A stretch of DNA of 64,000 nucleotides, taken from assembly GCF_014640615.1 (NCBI RefSeq), contig NZ_BMHH01000012.1, forward strand, positions 62,001-126,000, written 5' to 3'. Of the stretch, positions 53,108 through 63,396 are shown piece by piece; positions within the stretch are counted from its first letter, which is position 1, and every line of letters begins with the position of its first letter. The notes under the pieces are model-generated. The model was not told where the DNA came from and made no database searches. It saw only the letters and a program-made list of their open reading frames with translations. Source of the DNA: Paramesorhizobium endophyticum. GTDB taxonomy: Bacteria > Pseudomonadota > Alphaproteobacteria > Rhizobiales > Rhizobiaceae. The position numbers were made by a program, and so were the translations under genes.

Positions 53108-53935
53108 TCAAGTCTCATGAAGCGCGGACTGGAAATCGTTTGCAAAGCTGCGCCGGCGTAACGCAATGACGTCAGCTAATCTCAGGCCGAAACAGTCAGG
53201 CCTTCGGGCGGCGAAGGCAGCAGCGCCGAGCGAGGCGCCGTTGCGCCGGCTTTCCGCGAGGCAGATCGATAAATCCTTCCGCATCCAATCAACCGCAAAG
53301 CCGAAATCGAACTTGCCTTGGGTCATCGTTTTCCCGCGGTTTTCCATCTGCCAGGAGCCCGCCGCGCCCTTGGAAATCACATCCAGCACCGCTTCGACAT
53401 CAAGCCCCGCCCTCTGCGCAAAATGTATGCCTTTGGCCAGCCCCTGTAAAAGCCCCGCAATGCAAATCTGGTTCACCATTTTTGCCAGTTGCCCGCTTCC
53501 GGCAGGGCCAAGAAGACGAACCGAACGGGCATATGCATCGAGCGTATTTCCCAGTTTCTCAAACGCATCGGCCTTACCGCCGCACATTATGGTGAGAATG
53601 CCATTCTCGGCCCCTGCCTGGCCCCCCGATACAGGAGCGTCTATAAAGTCGAAGCCGGACTCTTCGGCAGTTTTGGCCAATTCCCGTGCAACCTGGGCCG
53701 AGGCAGTGGTATGATCAACAAAAACAGATCCGGGAGTCATAGATGCGAACGCTCCGTCCTTGCCGATGGTTACCTCCCTTAGATCATCGTCATTGCCGAC
53801 GCAGCAAAACACGACGTCCTGTCCACGGGCCGCTTCGCGGGGTGCACCGCTTGTGGCCGTTTCTGCCGGGTGTTGACATTGGCTCCCGCGCACAGTTCCA
53901 GAGGGCGCAAAAAGGAAGGGCGCCGACCGGGCCAA
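53108..53935 (-). pseudogene. 3-hydroxyisobutyrate/tartronate-semialdehyde dehydrogenase-like, both ends degenerate
   Basis: 275 residues; the centre is clearly a beta-hydroxyacid dehydrogenase: PREAARGQDVVFCCVGNDDD, FVDHTTASAQVARELA, FIDAPVSGGQAGAENGILTI (substrate loop), the catalytic lysine in GSGQLAKMVNQICI, and AVDWMRKDLSICLAESRR. The first 35-60 residues do not contain the GxGxMGxxM NAD motif, and the C-terminal 45 residues (GAAAFAARRPDCF...) do not match the family, which normally ends with VDQFY and RWDTS. Frameshifts or replacements at both ends are likely, so the product is probably inactive. Confidence 0.8.
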
Positions 53936-54066
53936 AGTTCGGTCATCACGAGGAACGTAACAGACTACCGCGTTTTGCTACGTCAGGCATCAGATCAATC
54001 TGCGCTTCCGCTCTCCGATAGAGTGAGTTGCCTGGTAACAGGCCCCGCGCATCCGCGTCTCGGGCC

Positions 54067-55377
54067 TCAACTCTCCCGGAATGCCCGGTTCAACTGGTCC
54101 ATGAAGGGCTTGATGAAGTACGAGGCGACAGAGCGTTCCCCTGTGGTGATGAACGTTTCTACCGGCATTCCCGGCATGAGCGTCACCGGACCCAGGCGTT
54201 CCAACTGATCTTTGGGGATGGCAATCCGCGCCGTGTAGAATTGTGCACCGGTTTTCTCATCCACCGAAACGTCGGCGGATATGCGCTCGACAGAGCCCGA
54301 TATTTCCGGCGTCGTCTTCTGGCTGAAGGCGGAAAAGCGCAGGATTGCGCGCTGTCCGGCATAGAGCTGATCGATATCCTGTGGCTGCACCCTTGCCTCC
54401 ACCACGAGCTTGTCGACATCAGGCACGATCATCATGATCGGCTCGCCGGGGGCAACGACGCCGCCGACCGTGTGAACGGACAATTGATGAACGATACCGT
54501 TCTGCGGCGCGACGATATCGATCCGCTTCAGTTGATCTTCGGCGGCAACCCTGCGTTCGGTATATTCGCCAATGCGCGCATCCATTTCACGCAGGTCGGT
54601 GCCGACTTCTTCGGCCCACTGTTCATCCACCTGGATAATCTGCAGTTCCGTCTCGGCTATTTTTTCGTGTACGCCCGCAATACCTGCCGTCAGCCGGCCG
54701 ATTTCGCCATCGACATCGGTTGCCTGACGCTGCAAGGCGGTGAGACGGCTCTTTTCCATAAGGCCAAGATCGAGCAAATGGGCATGGCGCTCGATCTCCT
54801 CCTTGATCAGGCTACGCTCCTGCCGGCTTGCAGCGCGTTCGGCCTCCATGCCGCGAATTTCGTCCTGTGATTGCTCGATCCGGCGTTCCAGCTGTTTCTT
54901 TTTGCTTTCACGCACGTCACGACGGGTTTCATAGAGGCGTTGCTCGGCGGCCATCATGGCGCTGATTTCGGGCTCGCTTGCCCGGGCAAGCAGAGTATCG
55001 GGGAAGCGCACGCGATCCTGCCTGTCGCGCTCGCTCTCCAATCGCGCCTTGCGGGCAGCGAATTGATCGAGGCTCTTGACGATGATCTGGAGATTGGCCT
55101 TGGTCATCGTCGCATCGAGCCGCATGACGATGTCACCCGCTTCCACGCGGTCGCCGTCGCGCACCAACAGCTCGCTGACGACGCCGCCGACCGGATGCTG
55201 CACCTTCTTCAGGCTGCTTTCGACGACAACGGAGCCTTGCGCAATGACCGCGCCGACGATTTCGGTCGCAACCGCCCAGCCGCCGATGCCGCCGGCGAGC
55301 AGCGCGAAAGCCAGTGCGCCAATCGCGAGATGAACCCCGATGGAGCGTTGCAGATTTTGCCAGTCATCCATGTTCAT
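54067..55377 (-). CDS. Type I secretion membrane-fusion protein (HlyD family)
   Basis: 436 residues. One N-terminal membrane helix (about 16-38), then biotinyl-lipoyl-like halves flanking a long alpha-helical hairpin rich in Glu/Arg (about 95-260), and a C-terminal beta domain (PQNGIVHQLSVHTVGGVVAP, GQRAILRFSAFSQ). It connects the inner-membrane ABC exporter with a TolC-type outer-membrane channel, which is not in the window. It overlaps the ABC exporter gene by ATGA. A small fragment of a sister gene is at 8997-9062. Confidence 0.95.
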   Translation of the reverse strand: MNMDDWQNLQRSIGVHLAIGALAFALLAGGIGGWAVATEIVGAVIAQGSVVVESSLKKVQHPVGGVVSELLVRDGDRVEAGDIVMRLDATMTKANLQIIVKSLDQFAARKARLESERDRQDRVRFPDTLLARASEPEISAMMAAEQRLYETRRDVRESKKKQLERRIEQSQDEIRGMEAERAASRQERSLIKEEIERHAHLLDLGLMEKSRLTALQRQATDVDGEIGRLTAGIAGVHEKIAETELQIIQVDEQWAEEVGTDLREMDARIGEYTERRVAAEDQLKRIDIVAPQNGIVHQLSVHTVGGVVAPGEPIMMIVPDVDKLVVEARVQPQDIDQLYAGQRAILRFSAFSQKTTPEISGSVERISADVSVDEKTGAQFYTARIAIPKDQLERLGPVTLMPGMPVETFITTGERSVASYFIKPFMDQLNRAFRES

Positions 55378-57125
55378 GCCTTTGCCGCTTCCATAGTCTG
55401 GACCACTTTCAGAGTGCCGGGCTGGCTGCCCGTCTGTCGAAGTACCTTCGAAAGGACCTCATCCTTGGGACCGAACGCCTGCTGGCGGCCCGCCGAGAGC
55501 ATCAGCACCTTGTCGACCGCGAGAAGCGCACTCGGCCGGTGCGCAATGACGATGGCGACGCCGCCACGCTCACGCACACTGAGGATCGCCGCAGTGAGAG
55601 CCTCTTCGCCCTCAGCATCGAGGTTCGAATTGGGTTCGTCGAGAACGACGAGGAATGGCTTGCCGTAGAGCGCCCGCGCGAGCGCTATGCGCTGCCTCTG
55701 CCCGGCCGAGAGTTGGCGCCCGTTTTCGCCGACCTCGGTGGAAAAGCCATCCGGGAGGCCGACAATAAGCTCATGGACGCGTGCCGCCTGCGCCGCCTCG
55801 ATAATGTCCTCGGCTTGCGCTTCGGGGTCAAAGGAAGCAATGTTTTCAGCAACCGTACCGTCCATCAGCTCGACAGTCTGCGGCATGAAGCCGATGTGGC
55901 GGGCAATCGCTTCCGCCGGCCACTGGTCAAGCGTCGCGCCATCCAGCCGGAGCGTTCCGCGCGCCGGCTTCCAAAGGCCAACCAGAACGCGGGCTAGCGA
56001 ACTCTTGCCGGAGCCGCTGGGGCCAATGATTCCAAGCCCGGCGCCCGCCTCAAGGGTGAATGAAACATCCTGGAGGACTGCTTCCGTTGTTTCCGGCGGC
56101 AGGGCGCTGATGCGTTCGGCGATCAGCATCGCCTTCGGCGCCGGCAGGTCCATACGCGTCGCGGCCGGCGGCAACATGGCGAGCGTCTTCTGCAGGCGCG
56201 TCCGGCTCTGCCGCGCGGCGACGAAGCCCTTCCAGTTGGCAAGCGCCAGATCGACGGGGGCTAGCGCGCGCGCCGAGAGGATCGAGCCGGCGATAATGAC
56301 ACCGGGCGTCGCCTGTTCGTTGATGACAAGCCAGGCACCGACCGCCAGGACACCGGATTGCAGCACCATGCGCAAGACCTTGCTGGTCACGCCGAAACCG
56401 CCGGAAACATCGCTCGCGCGTCGCTGAGCCAGCGCAAAATGGCGGTTTTCCTCCATCCAGCGCCGTTGCAGACGCGGTCCCATACCCATGACGGCGATAA
56501 TTTCGGCATTGCGCCGCCCGGCTTCGGCAAGCCGGCTGCGCTTTGCAGCGTGCCTGGAGGCCGCGGCGACAGGATTGCGTGAGGCGAATTCGGTCAACAG
56601 CGTGACGCCGGCGAGCACGATAGCGCCGATCAGCACGGTGACGCCAAGCCAGAAATGAAAAGCGAAGCAGATGGCGATATAGAACGGCAGCCATGGCAGG
56701 TCAAAAAACGCCGTCGGCCCGCTGCCGGCAAGGAAGCTGCGCACCGTTTCGAGGTCGCGCAACGGTTGGGCCTGGCGCGCCGTCACCGGCATGGAGAGCT
56801 GCAGGCCAAGCAGCGCGTCGAAGACGCGCGGAGAAAGTGTCTGGTCGAGCCGGTCGGCAATGCGCACCAGGAGACGCCCCCGCAGGGCATCGAACAGACC
56901 CTGGAAAAGATAGAGCACCACGACAAGCCCGAGGAGGGCGACGAGGGTTGGGAGACTGCGGCTCGGCAGCACCCGGTCATAGACTTCCATCATGAAGAGC
57001 GAGCCAGTGAGGTAGAGCACATTGACGACGGCGCTCATCAGCGCAATGCCGAGGAAGGCCTTGCCGCAGCCGGCGAAAACGCTTCTGAACTGATTGTCGC
57101 TCGGTGGATTGGAAATGGGGTTCAT
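55374..57125 (-). CDS. Type I secretion ABC exporter (PrtD family)
   Basis: 583 residues: six-helix membrane domain (about 20-310) without a C39 peptidase extension, then an ATPase domain with Walker A GPSGSGKS, signature QLSAGQRQR (SAGQ rather than SGGQ, common in PrtD/HasD), Walker B FLVVLDEPNSNLD and VIAHRPSAL. It exports proteins with uncleaved C-terminal signals, such as the RTX protein encoded directly upstream. About 100 bases with a strong hairpin separate it from that gene. Confidence 0.95.
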   Translation of the reverse strand: MNPISNPPSDNQFRSVFAGCGKAFLGIALMSAVVNVLYLTGSLFMMEVYDRVLPSRSLPTLVALLGLVVVLYLFQGLFDALRGRLLVRIADRLDQTLSPRVFDALLGLQLSMPVTARQAQPLRDLETVRSFLAGSGPTAFFDLPWLPFYIAICFAFHFWLGVTVLIGAIVLAGVTLLTEFASRNPVAAASRHAAKRSRLAEAGRRNAEIIAVMGMGPRLQRRWMEENRHFALAQRRASDVSGGFGVTSKVLRMVLQSGVLAVGAWLVINEQATPGVIIAGSILSARALAPVDLALANWKGFVAARQSRTRLQKTLAMLPPAATRMDLPAPKAMLIAERISALPPETTEAVLQDVSFTLEAGAGLGIIGPSGSGKSSLARVLVGLWKPARGTLRLDGATLDQWPAEAIARHIGFMPQTVELMDGTVAENIASFDPEAQAEDIIEAAQAARVHELIVGLPDGFSTEVGENGRQLSAGQRQRIALARALYGKPFLVVLDEPNSNLDAEGEEALTAAILSVRERGGVAIVIAHRPSALLAVDKVLMLSAGRQQAFGPKDEVLSKVLRQTGSQPGTLKVVQTMEAAKA

Positions 57126-57193
57126 ATCGATGATCCGGAATTGCGCCGACGCTATTAATCAGCCATGCGTCACAACGCGATGACTGTGCGAAG

Positions 57194-57225
57194 GGCAGGG
57201 CGCCCCCGTGAAGGAGCGCCCTGCC
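57194..57225 (-). terminator. Strong hairpin between the RTX gene and its exporter
   Basis: GGCAGGGCGC (57194-57203) pairs perfectly with GCGCCCTGCC (57216-57225) around a 12-base loop, five bases after the RTX stop codon. No T-run follows. It may partly terminate or protect the RTX mRNA, letting the substrate be made in excess of the exporter. Confidence 0.65.
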
Positions 57226-57230
57226 TGAAA

Positions 57231-60200
57231 TCAGGCGAAGCGGAAGTCGTCGATTGCGAAATCCTCGACCTTCACATTGTTGAAGGTGATGGACGAGCCG
57301 TCGTCAAAGGCGATCTGGGCCCCGTTTTCACCGTTGGTGAAAGCGCCGGAGGAGATGAGCGCCTGGTAGTCGGCGAAATCGTCCTTCGACAGTGCGACGA
57401 TGTCGCCGCCATTCTGACCCGCCTGGAAATCGAGCACGGTATCATGCCCGTCGCCGGAGGCGAAGACGAAGGTGTCGTTGCCCTCTCCGCCCGAGAGCAC
57501 GTCATTCCCGGCACCACCTGACAGAGTGTCGTTGCCTTCGCCGCCGAACAACTGGTCGTTGCCGGCACCGCCGGAGAGCGCGTCATGACCCTCACCACCC
57601 ATCAGCACGTCGTTGCCGGCACCGCCCTCGACCGCATCGTCGCCGTCGCCGGCGATCACCCGGTCGTTTCCGGCCCCCGCATCGACGAGGTCGTTGCCGC
57701 TGCCGGACAGAACCGTGTCGTTGCCATTGCCGGCTTCGATCATATCCTTGCCTTCGCTGGCGGTGAGCACGTCATTGCCGCTGCTGCCGGTAACGATATT
57801 GTACTCGGTGTAGCCGTCGATGGTGAGCGTCGCCGTGCCGGTCGTCTCGCCGCCCTGGGCGTCACGAACGGTATAGGTGACGGTCACGACCGCGGCCTCT
57901 CCATCCTCGAGCGCCGCGAAGGCAGTCGAAGGATCGGCGACGAGCTTGCCCTCGACGATGGAGAAGGCGGAAGCCGCCGCCTCGTTGGAGATGGCAAGAC
58001 CCGCGACGCCGGTGACGGCGAAGCCGACGAGCGTGAGTTTGTCACCTTCGATGTCCCTGTCGTTGGCGACGAGATCGAAGGTCGCTGTCTCGTTCTCGAG
58101 AACGCGGCCCGTATCGGCGACGGCGACTGGCGCGTCGTTGACCGGGCGGACGTTGACGGTGACCGTGCTTTCGGTGATACCGCCCTTGCCGTCTGAGACG
58201 AGGACCGTGAAGGCGTCGGCGCCATTGGCGTTGGCGTTCGGCACATAGGTCCATGCGCCGGTCGTGGCGTTGACCTGCACGATGCCTCGAGCCGGTCCCG
58301 CGCCCGCCTTGACGGCGAAGGTCAGCGTATCGCCATCGACATCGTTCGCCTCGATGGTGCCGTTGAGCGGCATATCCTCGTCGGTTTCCACGGACTGCGG
58401 GGTGGCCGTCGGCAGGTCGTTGACCGGATTGACCTTGAACGAGGCCTGGGCTTCGCTGCTGCCGCCACGGCCATCGCCGATCTGGTAGCGGAACGAGGCA
58501 TCGCCGTTGAAGTTGGCCGCCGGCGTAAAGCGGATCCCCCCTTCCTCGATGACTGCCGTTCCGCCGACGACCGACGTGATGGCGGTGACCGAAAGCTGGT
58601 CGAGGTCAGCGTCCATATCATTCGCGAGGAGGCTTGCGAACGGGATGAGGAACGAAGCGGCATCCTCGTTGATTGCGGCGAGCGTGTCCGCCACGGCGAC
58701 CGGGCCGCGGTTGACGAGGCCGCCGGCAATGCCGGCGCGGTTGAGCGTAGAGCCATCGGCGAAGGTGACGAGTTCGACGCCGCCATTGGCAAGCTGACCC
58801 TTGAGCAGGATCTTCTGGCCATCGGCGAATTCGATTTCCACCGCGTCGCCAAGCTTGTGCAGCACTGCCTCGTTCCGGTTGATGTCATGCAGCACGAGCA
58901 CGTCCTGATCCGTGCCTGCCACCCCGGTTTCGACGATTTCGTCGGATCCGTCGCCCTTGCCATAGACATAGGTATCCGAACCGTCGCCGCCGACCAGCGT
59001 GTCGTTGCCTGCGCCCCCCTCGATGACGTCGTTACCGAGGCCGCCGGCGATGGCGTCGTTGCCTTCATTGCCCATCAGGGTGTCGTCGCCCGTGCCGCCG
59101 ACGATGCCGTCGTGCCCTGCGCCGCCCAGCACCGTGTCGTTGCCATCACCGGCATCGATGCGGTCATTGCCGCCATTGCCAAGGATCGTATCATTACCGC
59201 CGAGGCCATGGATCGTCTCGCCGGTATCGGTCCCGGCAAGCACGTCGCGGCTGTTGGTGCCGTTGATGATTTGGCCGCCCTCGAGCCCCTTGGACAGATC
59301 GACCACGGTGAGGTTGTCGAAGGAGAGACCGGCATTACCCCAGGAATAGAGGCCGAACGTGCCGGCATCCAGCCCCCGGTCGCCTACGGGATAGGCGAAC
59401 AGCGCCTCATCGTTGAGATAGGCCGTGATTTTGTCGCCGACGATTTCGACGCGCAGTTTCATGGCCTGGCCCGGCTCATATTTGCCAGGGACCTGCGCGA
59501 GGATTTCCTCGACACCGTTTCTCATCCGAACGAGGTTGAAGATGCTGCCGGCGCCATTGCCGGGGTTGCGATCCAATATGCCGTCGGCGTCGAGCTCCAG
59601 CTTGTAGTAATTCTTGTTGTCCTTGTAGCGAAAGAGGAAGCCGAGGCCGTCCTTGTCGGGAGTCTCGATGGTCGCCTCGATCGCGTAGTCTTTCCAGCCG
59701 CGGGCGGCGGGATCATTGTAGAGGGCGTAGGTGCCGAGGCGAAGGACATTGACGCCATCGCCGAGCGGGCTCCAGCCGCGCTTCCAGTAATCGGACGCGG
59801 TCGCGCCGGTCCAGGTCAGTTCACGGCTCGCAAGTTCGGTCGTTTGCACCAGCTTGCCGTTGTTCAACACCCATTCCGATGCCTTGCCGTCCGGGCCCTT
59901 GCCGCCGAATTCGCCCTCGTCGACGATGGTGAAGCGTGAGAGCGACTGGGGAGAAGAGAAGTCCTCGCTGACGAGAATCTTGCTGCGATCGACGACCGTG
60001 ACGTCCACGCGGTCGGTGGAGGTCTTGCCGTCCACATCGGTAACGGTCAGGAGCAGCTTGTTGACGCCGGTATCAAGATCGACCGTTGCCGTTTTGCCGG
60101 TGGCGATGACATTGCCGGCAAGGTCGGTCCAGACGTAATTGACGATGGTCTTGCCGGCGAAGGAGCCGGAGGCGTCGAGCGTGGCGAGTGCCTTGCCGTT

Positions 60201-63170
60201 GCCGTCGGTGTCGTAGAGCCGCTGGTCGATGCCGGCCTTGGCGGTCGTATCTGCCCTGGTGACGACGATGTCGTCGAAGACGGAGCTGCGCTGACCGCTG
60301 GAATAGAGGCCCACCGTCCCGCCTGTCAGCGGTGCGGAAGCGTCCACGACCGGCCCGGCGAAAACATTCTTGTCGCCGAGGAACACGTTGATCGTGTTGC
60401 CGGTAACGGCCACGAGCAGCGGAATTTCCATATTGTAAGGCGAGCCTTCCTTGACGGAGGCGAGCACGGTCTCGACACCGTCGGCGACCTTGATCAGCTG
60501 GCGCCGGTTCGTCTCGCCGTCGAGCGTGAACCGGTAGTGGTTCTTGGCATCTTTATAGTAAAAGAGCACCCCGATCGTATCGTTGTCGAGCTGGGTCAGC
60601 GTCGTCTCGAAGACATAGTCGGACCAGGCCGTAGAGCCCGGACCCGTGTAAACGAGCTTGTTGCCGGCCGCGTCGCTCTGGTCGAAAAGGGCGGCTTCCG
60701 GCGCGGCAAGGCCGCCTGTCGCTGCCGGACGCGAGAAGACGGTGCCCTTCAGCAGGAAATTGCCGGTCGCACCATTGGCGCCGTCGACATCGGTCGACCA
60801 GCCATGGGCATTGCCGTCGTTGAACGTCTCGACGAGCAGGGTGCGCTCGCCCCGCACGATCACATCCACCGTGTCGGTGGTCTTGACGCCATTCACATCC
60901 GTTGCCGTCAGTGTCAGCTTGTGTTTGCCGATATCGAGCCTGGCGGTCGGATCCCTGCCTTCGGCCACCACGTCGCCGTTCTCGTCGGTCCATATCCATG
61001 ATTTGACGCTGCCCGGGAGCATGGACTTGGCGCCTGAGAGCGTGACATCGGCGAGCGTGGAGCCGGCGGGCGCTTCCGCCACGATGTCGTCACCGGCGTC
61101 GGCCATGGCGCGCGCCTTGCCGCCGCTGACATTGACATTATTGAAGACTTCCTCGTGGCCGCGGTAATAGCCGGTCAGGCCGTCCCGGTCGAGTTCAGGC
61201 TTGCTGCGGAAACCATCGAGATAGTCATCGAAGGCGGTGAAATAGGTTTCGGTCGTGATGCGGTCATTGTCCGGGTCGATGGTGATCAGGCGTATCGCAC
61301 CGTTGCCGCCATTGTTCCCCTTGCTTTCGTCGCCATTGCCGGTGATTTCACGCGACACGCCGTTCTGATAGTTCACCAGGAACTGGAAGACCGGCTCGCC
61401 ATACTGGTTGTAGGTGATGTCGGTTTCCGCGCCGTCGCCGAAGATATGGCCGGAGAAGGTCATCACGATGTTCGGGTAGCGGGCGAGCAGTTCACGCGAA
61501 ACATATTCGCCGTCATTGGCGCCGCGCTGGTCGGAGCGCATGCCGTAGTCGTAGCCGGCGCCCTCGTCGTAAAGCGGAAGGGCGAGGTTGTCCTGGCGTC
61601 CGGCGTAGCTCGTCAGCGAGTGGGTGGCGAGCATGACGCGGTGGTCAGGGTGAGCCTCGATCACATCGCCCGCCCAGCGGATCACGTCATCGCGCGGGCC
61701 GAATTCGAGCGAGAGCGACAGCCATTTCGTGCCATCAGGCGCGGTGAACGTGCTGTAGGTGTTGCGGGCGCTCATCAGTTCCTGATCATATGCGCCGCCG
61801 AACGTGCCGGGGTTGGTCGCCTGCTGCTTGTCGGGCGAGAAGCGGTCATCGAGATGAACCGACGAATGGTCCGAGGCATTGCCGCCGTTCGCTTGGTCGT
61901 GGTTGCCGGGGAGCAATGCATAGGGAATCTTGCCGTCGAGCTTGCGAAGTGCGGCTTCAGCGATATCCCATTCGCCGGGCCGGTTGTTCTGCGTGATGTC
62001 ACCGACATGGGTCATGAAGACGATGTTGTGGCCATCCTTGTTGTCGACCAGCCATTGTGTCATCTCGCCGAAGAAATGCTTGATGCCGTCGCTGGATGTA
62101 TAATCCTGCGTGTCCGGGAAAACGGCGATGGTATAGGCATTGGGACCGGCGACGCGGACACGGAAGTCGTCGGTCACGGATTTGCCGTCGGCATCCGTTG
62201 CTGTCACGCGCACATCCGAATGGCCGAGCTCGGCGAAGTCGAGCACAAGCTTGTTCCCGTCAACAAGGGCCGCCTTGAGCACATCGCCGTTCTTGGTTTG
62301 CACAGTGAAGGTCAGGCCCTCACCGGCGAAGTGCTGGGACAAATCGATCGTGACGTTGTCCGCGTCCGGGGTGACCATCATGTCCTTGATGGCAAGCACC
62401 TTGGTGACCGCGTCGGGATCGGTGGTCGGCTCCTGGCCAACCGGCGGCACACCTGCGGCGCCCGGCGTGGTGGTCGTGGGCGTCGTGCCCTTGCCCGAGA
62501 GCGAGCCCTGGCCGAACTCCGGCGTCGTCGAACCCTCGCCGAAACGGAACTCTGTTCCGTTATGGGCCAGTGCATCGTCCTTGAAGGCGTCGGGCACGAT
62601 GCCGCCGGGCTTGGCCTTGCCCAGAACGGACAGTTCCTCGCCCGTCAACACCTTCTCGACGAACAGGAAGTTTCCGAGATAGCCAGAGGAGGTTTCCCCA
62701 TTCTCGTCGGAAAAAATGAGGAAGCCGTTTGCCTTATCGATGGTGAAGCGGGTGGCGAGGGCGCCGGTCATCTTCTGTTCGGCGATGAATTCGCCATTGA
62801 TATATTTCTTCATCGTGACGGCGCCCGCACCATCCTTCTCGATGGTGAGACCGACGCGGTTCCAGGCATCGATTTTGGCGGCGCCGCGATAGTCACTGTT
62901 GATGCCCAGGCCGAAGCTGTCGCCGGCGACCTTGCCGAAGATGTCGGCGTCATTGCCATTGTTAATGTCCGTCTGCAGGAAGGGAATCCAGCCGGTGCCG
63001 GTTCCCGAAGCCGGGAAAAACACGTCATAGACGAGGCTGTAGGAAGAGACGGTACCCGTGCCGCCCGGCTTGACCAGAAGACCCTGGTTGCCGGCGAGAC
63101 GCGGAATGTTGAGCAGCCAATCCTCCGAGGATTGAATCGGCGTGGCGAGTGAATTGGGGGAGGAAGTCAT
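57231..63170 (-). CDS. Giant secreted RTX protein with calcineurin-like phosphoesterase domain
   Basis: 1,979 residues, with no N-terminal signal. In order: a LamG-like lectin domain (about 5-200); a linker rich in Gly/Thr/Pro; a DUF-type Ig domain; a calcineurin-like metallophosphoesterase (about 345-660) with [28 protein letters not shown] and FSGHIFG, all metal-ligand motifs; PKD-like and LamG-like domains repeated twice (about 680-1290); a first RTX block [20 protein letters not shown] (about 1300-1390); three cadherin/VCBS-like domains (1460-1790); a second RTX block (1793-1910) and an acidic/aromatic C-terminal end [12 protein letters not shown], as type I signals. RTX nonapeptides bind calcium outside the cell. 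Likely an extracellular phosphatase, nuclease or surface adhesin; substrate unknown. ribosome-binding site AGAGAAGG. Confidence 0.94.
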   Translation of the reverse strand: MTSSPNSLATPIQSSEDWLLNIPRLAGNQGLLVKPGGTGTVSSYSLVYDVFFPASGTGTGWIPFLQTDINNGNDADIFGKVAGDSFGLGINSDYRGAAKIDAWNRVGLTIEKDGAGAVTMKKYINGEFIAEQKMTGALATRFTIDKANGFLIFSDENGETSSGYLGNFLFVEKVLTGEELSVLGKAKPGGIVPDAFKDDALAHNGTEFRFGEGSTTPEFGQGSLSGKGTTPTTTTPGAAGVPPVGQEPTTDPDAVTKVLAIKDMMVTPDADNVTIDLSQHFAGEGLTFTVQTKNGDVLKAALVDGNKLVLDFAELGHSDVRVTATDADGKSVTDDFRVRVAGPNAYTIAVFPDTQDYTSSDGIKHFFGEMTQWLVDNKDGHNIVFMTHVGDITQNNRPGEWDIAEAALRKLDGKIPYALLPGNHDQANGGNASDHSSVHLDDRFSPDKQQATNPGTFGGAYDQELMSARNTYSTFTAPDGTKWLSLSLEFGPRDDVIRWAGDVIEAHPDHRVMLATHSLTSYAGRQDNLALPLYDEGAGYDYGMRSDQRGANDGEYVSRELLARYPNIVMTFSGHIFGDGAETDITYNQYGEPVFQFLVNYQNGVSREITGNGDESKGNNGGNGAIRLITIDPDNDRITTETYFTAFDDYLDGFRSKPELDRDGLTGYYRGHEEVFNNVNVSGGKARAMADAGDDIVAEAPAGSTLADVTLSGAKSMLPGSVKSWIWTDENGDVVAEGRDPTARLDIGKHKLTLTATDVNGVKTTDTVDVIVRGERTLLVETFNDGNAHGWSTDVDGANGATGNFLLKGTVFSRPAATGGLAAPEAALFDQSDAAGNKLVYTGPGSTAWSDYVFETTLTQLDNDTIGVLFYYKDAKNHYRFTLDGETNRRQLIKVADGVETVLASVKEGSPYNMEIPLLVAVTGNTINVFLGDKNVFAGPVVDASAPLTGGTVGLYSSGQRSSVFDDIVVTRADTTAKAGIDQRLYDTDGNGKALATLDASGSFAGKTIVNYVWTDLAGNVIATGKTATVDLDTGVNKLLLTVTDVDGKTSTDRVDVTVVDRSKILVSEDFSSPQSLSRFTIVDEGEFGGKGPDGKASEWVLNNGKLVQTTELASRELTWTGATASDYWKRGWSPLGDGVNVLRLGTYALYNDPAARGWKDYAIEATIETPDKDGLGFLFRYKDNKNYYKLELDADGILDRNPGNGAGSIFNLVRMRNGVEEILAQVPGKYEPGQAMKLRVEIVGDKITAYLNDEALFAYPVGDRGLDAGTFGLYSWGNAGLSFDNLTVVDLSKGLEGGQIINGTNSRDVLAGTDTGETIHGLGGNDTILGNGGNDRIDAGDGNDTVLGGAGHDGIVGGTGDDTLMGNEGNDAIAGGLGNDVIEGGAGNDTLVGGDGSDTYVYGKGDGSDEIVETGVAGTDQDVLVLHDINRNEAVLHKLGDAVEIEFADGQKILLKGQLANGGVELVTFADGSTLNRAGIAGGLVNRGPVAVADTLAAINEDAASFLIPFASLLANDMDADLDQLSVTAITSVVGGTAVIEEGGIRFTPAANFNGDASFRYQIGDGRGGSSEAQASFKVNPVNDLPTATPQSVETDEDMPLNGTIEANDVDGDTLTFAVKAGAGPARGIVQVNATTGAWTYVPNANANGADAFTVLVSDGKGGITESTVTVNVRPVNDAPVAVADTGRVLENETATFDLVANDRDIEGDKLTLVGFAVTGVAGLAISNEAAASAFSIVEGKLVADPSTAFAALEDGEAAVVTVTYTVRDAQGGETTGTATLTIDGYTEYNIVTGSSGNDVLTASEGKDMIEAGNGNDTVLSGSGNDLVDAGAGNDRVIAGDGDDAVEGGAGNDVLMGGEGHDALSGGAGNDQLFGGEGNDTLSGGAGNDVLSGGEGNDTFVFASGDGHDTVLDFQAGQNGGDIVALSKDDFADYQALISSGAFTNGENGAQIAFDDGSSITFNNVKVEDFAIDDFRFA

Positions 63171-63396
63171 TTCGTGGCCTTCTCTCTGGGGTGAACGGGG
63201 TCGGCTCGATGCCGCACGTCCTCCTTACCGAAGGGCCTTACCGTCCGAATGACAGTTCGTTAACAAACCGTTAAGACGCCATAGGAATTTCCGATGGCTG
63301 CCATCGGTTTCGTCATCTGCTTGTCAGCAATGGGGTAGAATATGCGGAGTATAGGCGGGTGAAGCTGGCCCATTACTGTCATAGCGAGGCGGTGCT
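63171..63396. promoter_or_regulatory. Divergent promoter region between the RTX gene and a LysR gene
   Basis: 226 bases without a gene. It includes the repeated motif CGTTAAC / CCGTTAAG around 63256-63273, which may be a regulator site. LysR regulators often control the divergent neighbour, so the LysR at 63397 is a candidate for the RTX/type I operon. Confidence 0.35.

Noticed and set aside
57440-57790. Short GC-rich direct repeats resembling a CRISPR or satellite array
   Set aside because: They are codons for the calcium-binding RTX nonapeptides in the minus frame; spacing is 27 bases and there is no spacer diversity.
61155-63152. 665-codon open frame on the plus strand
   Set aside because: It is the antisense shadow of the RTX/phosphoesterase gene, which has clear domains in the minus frame.
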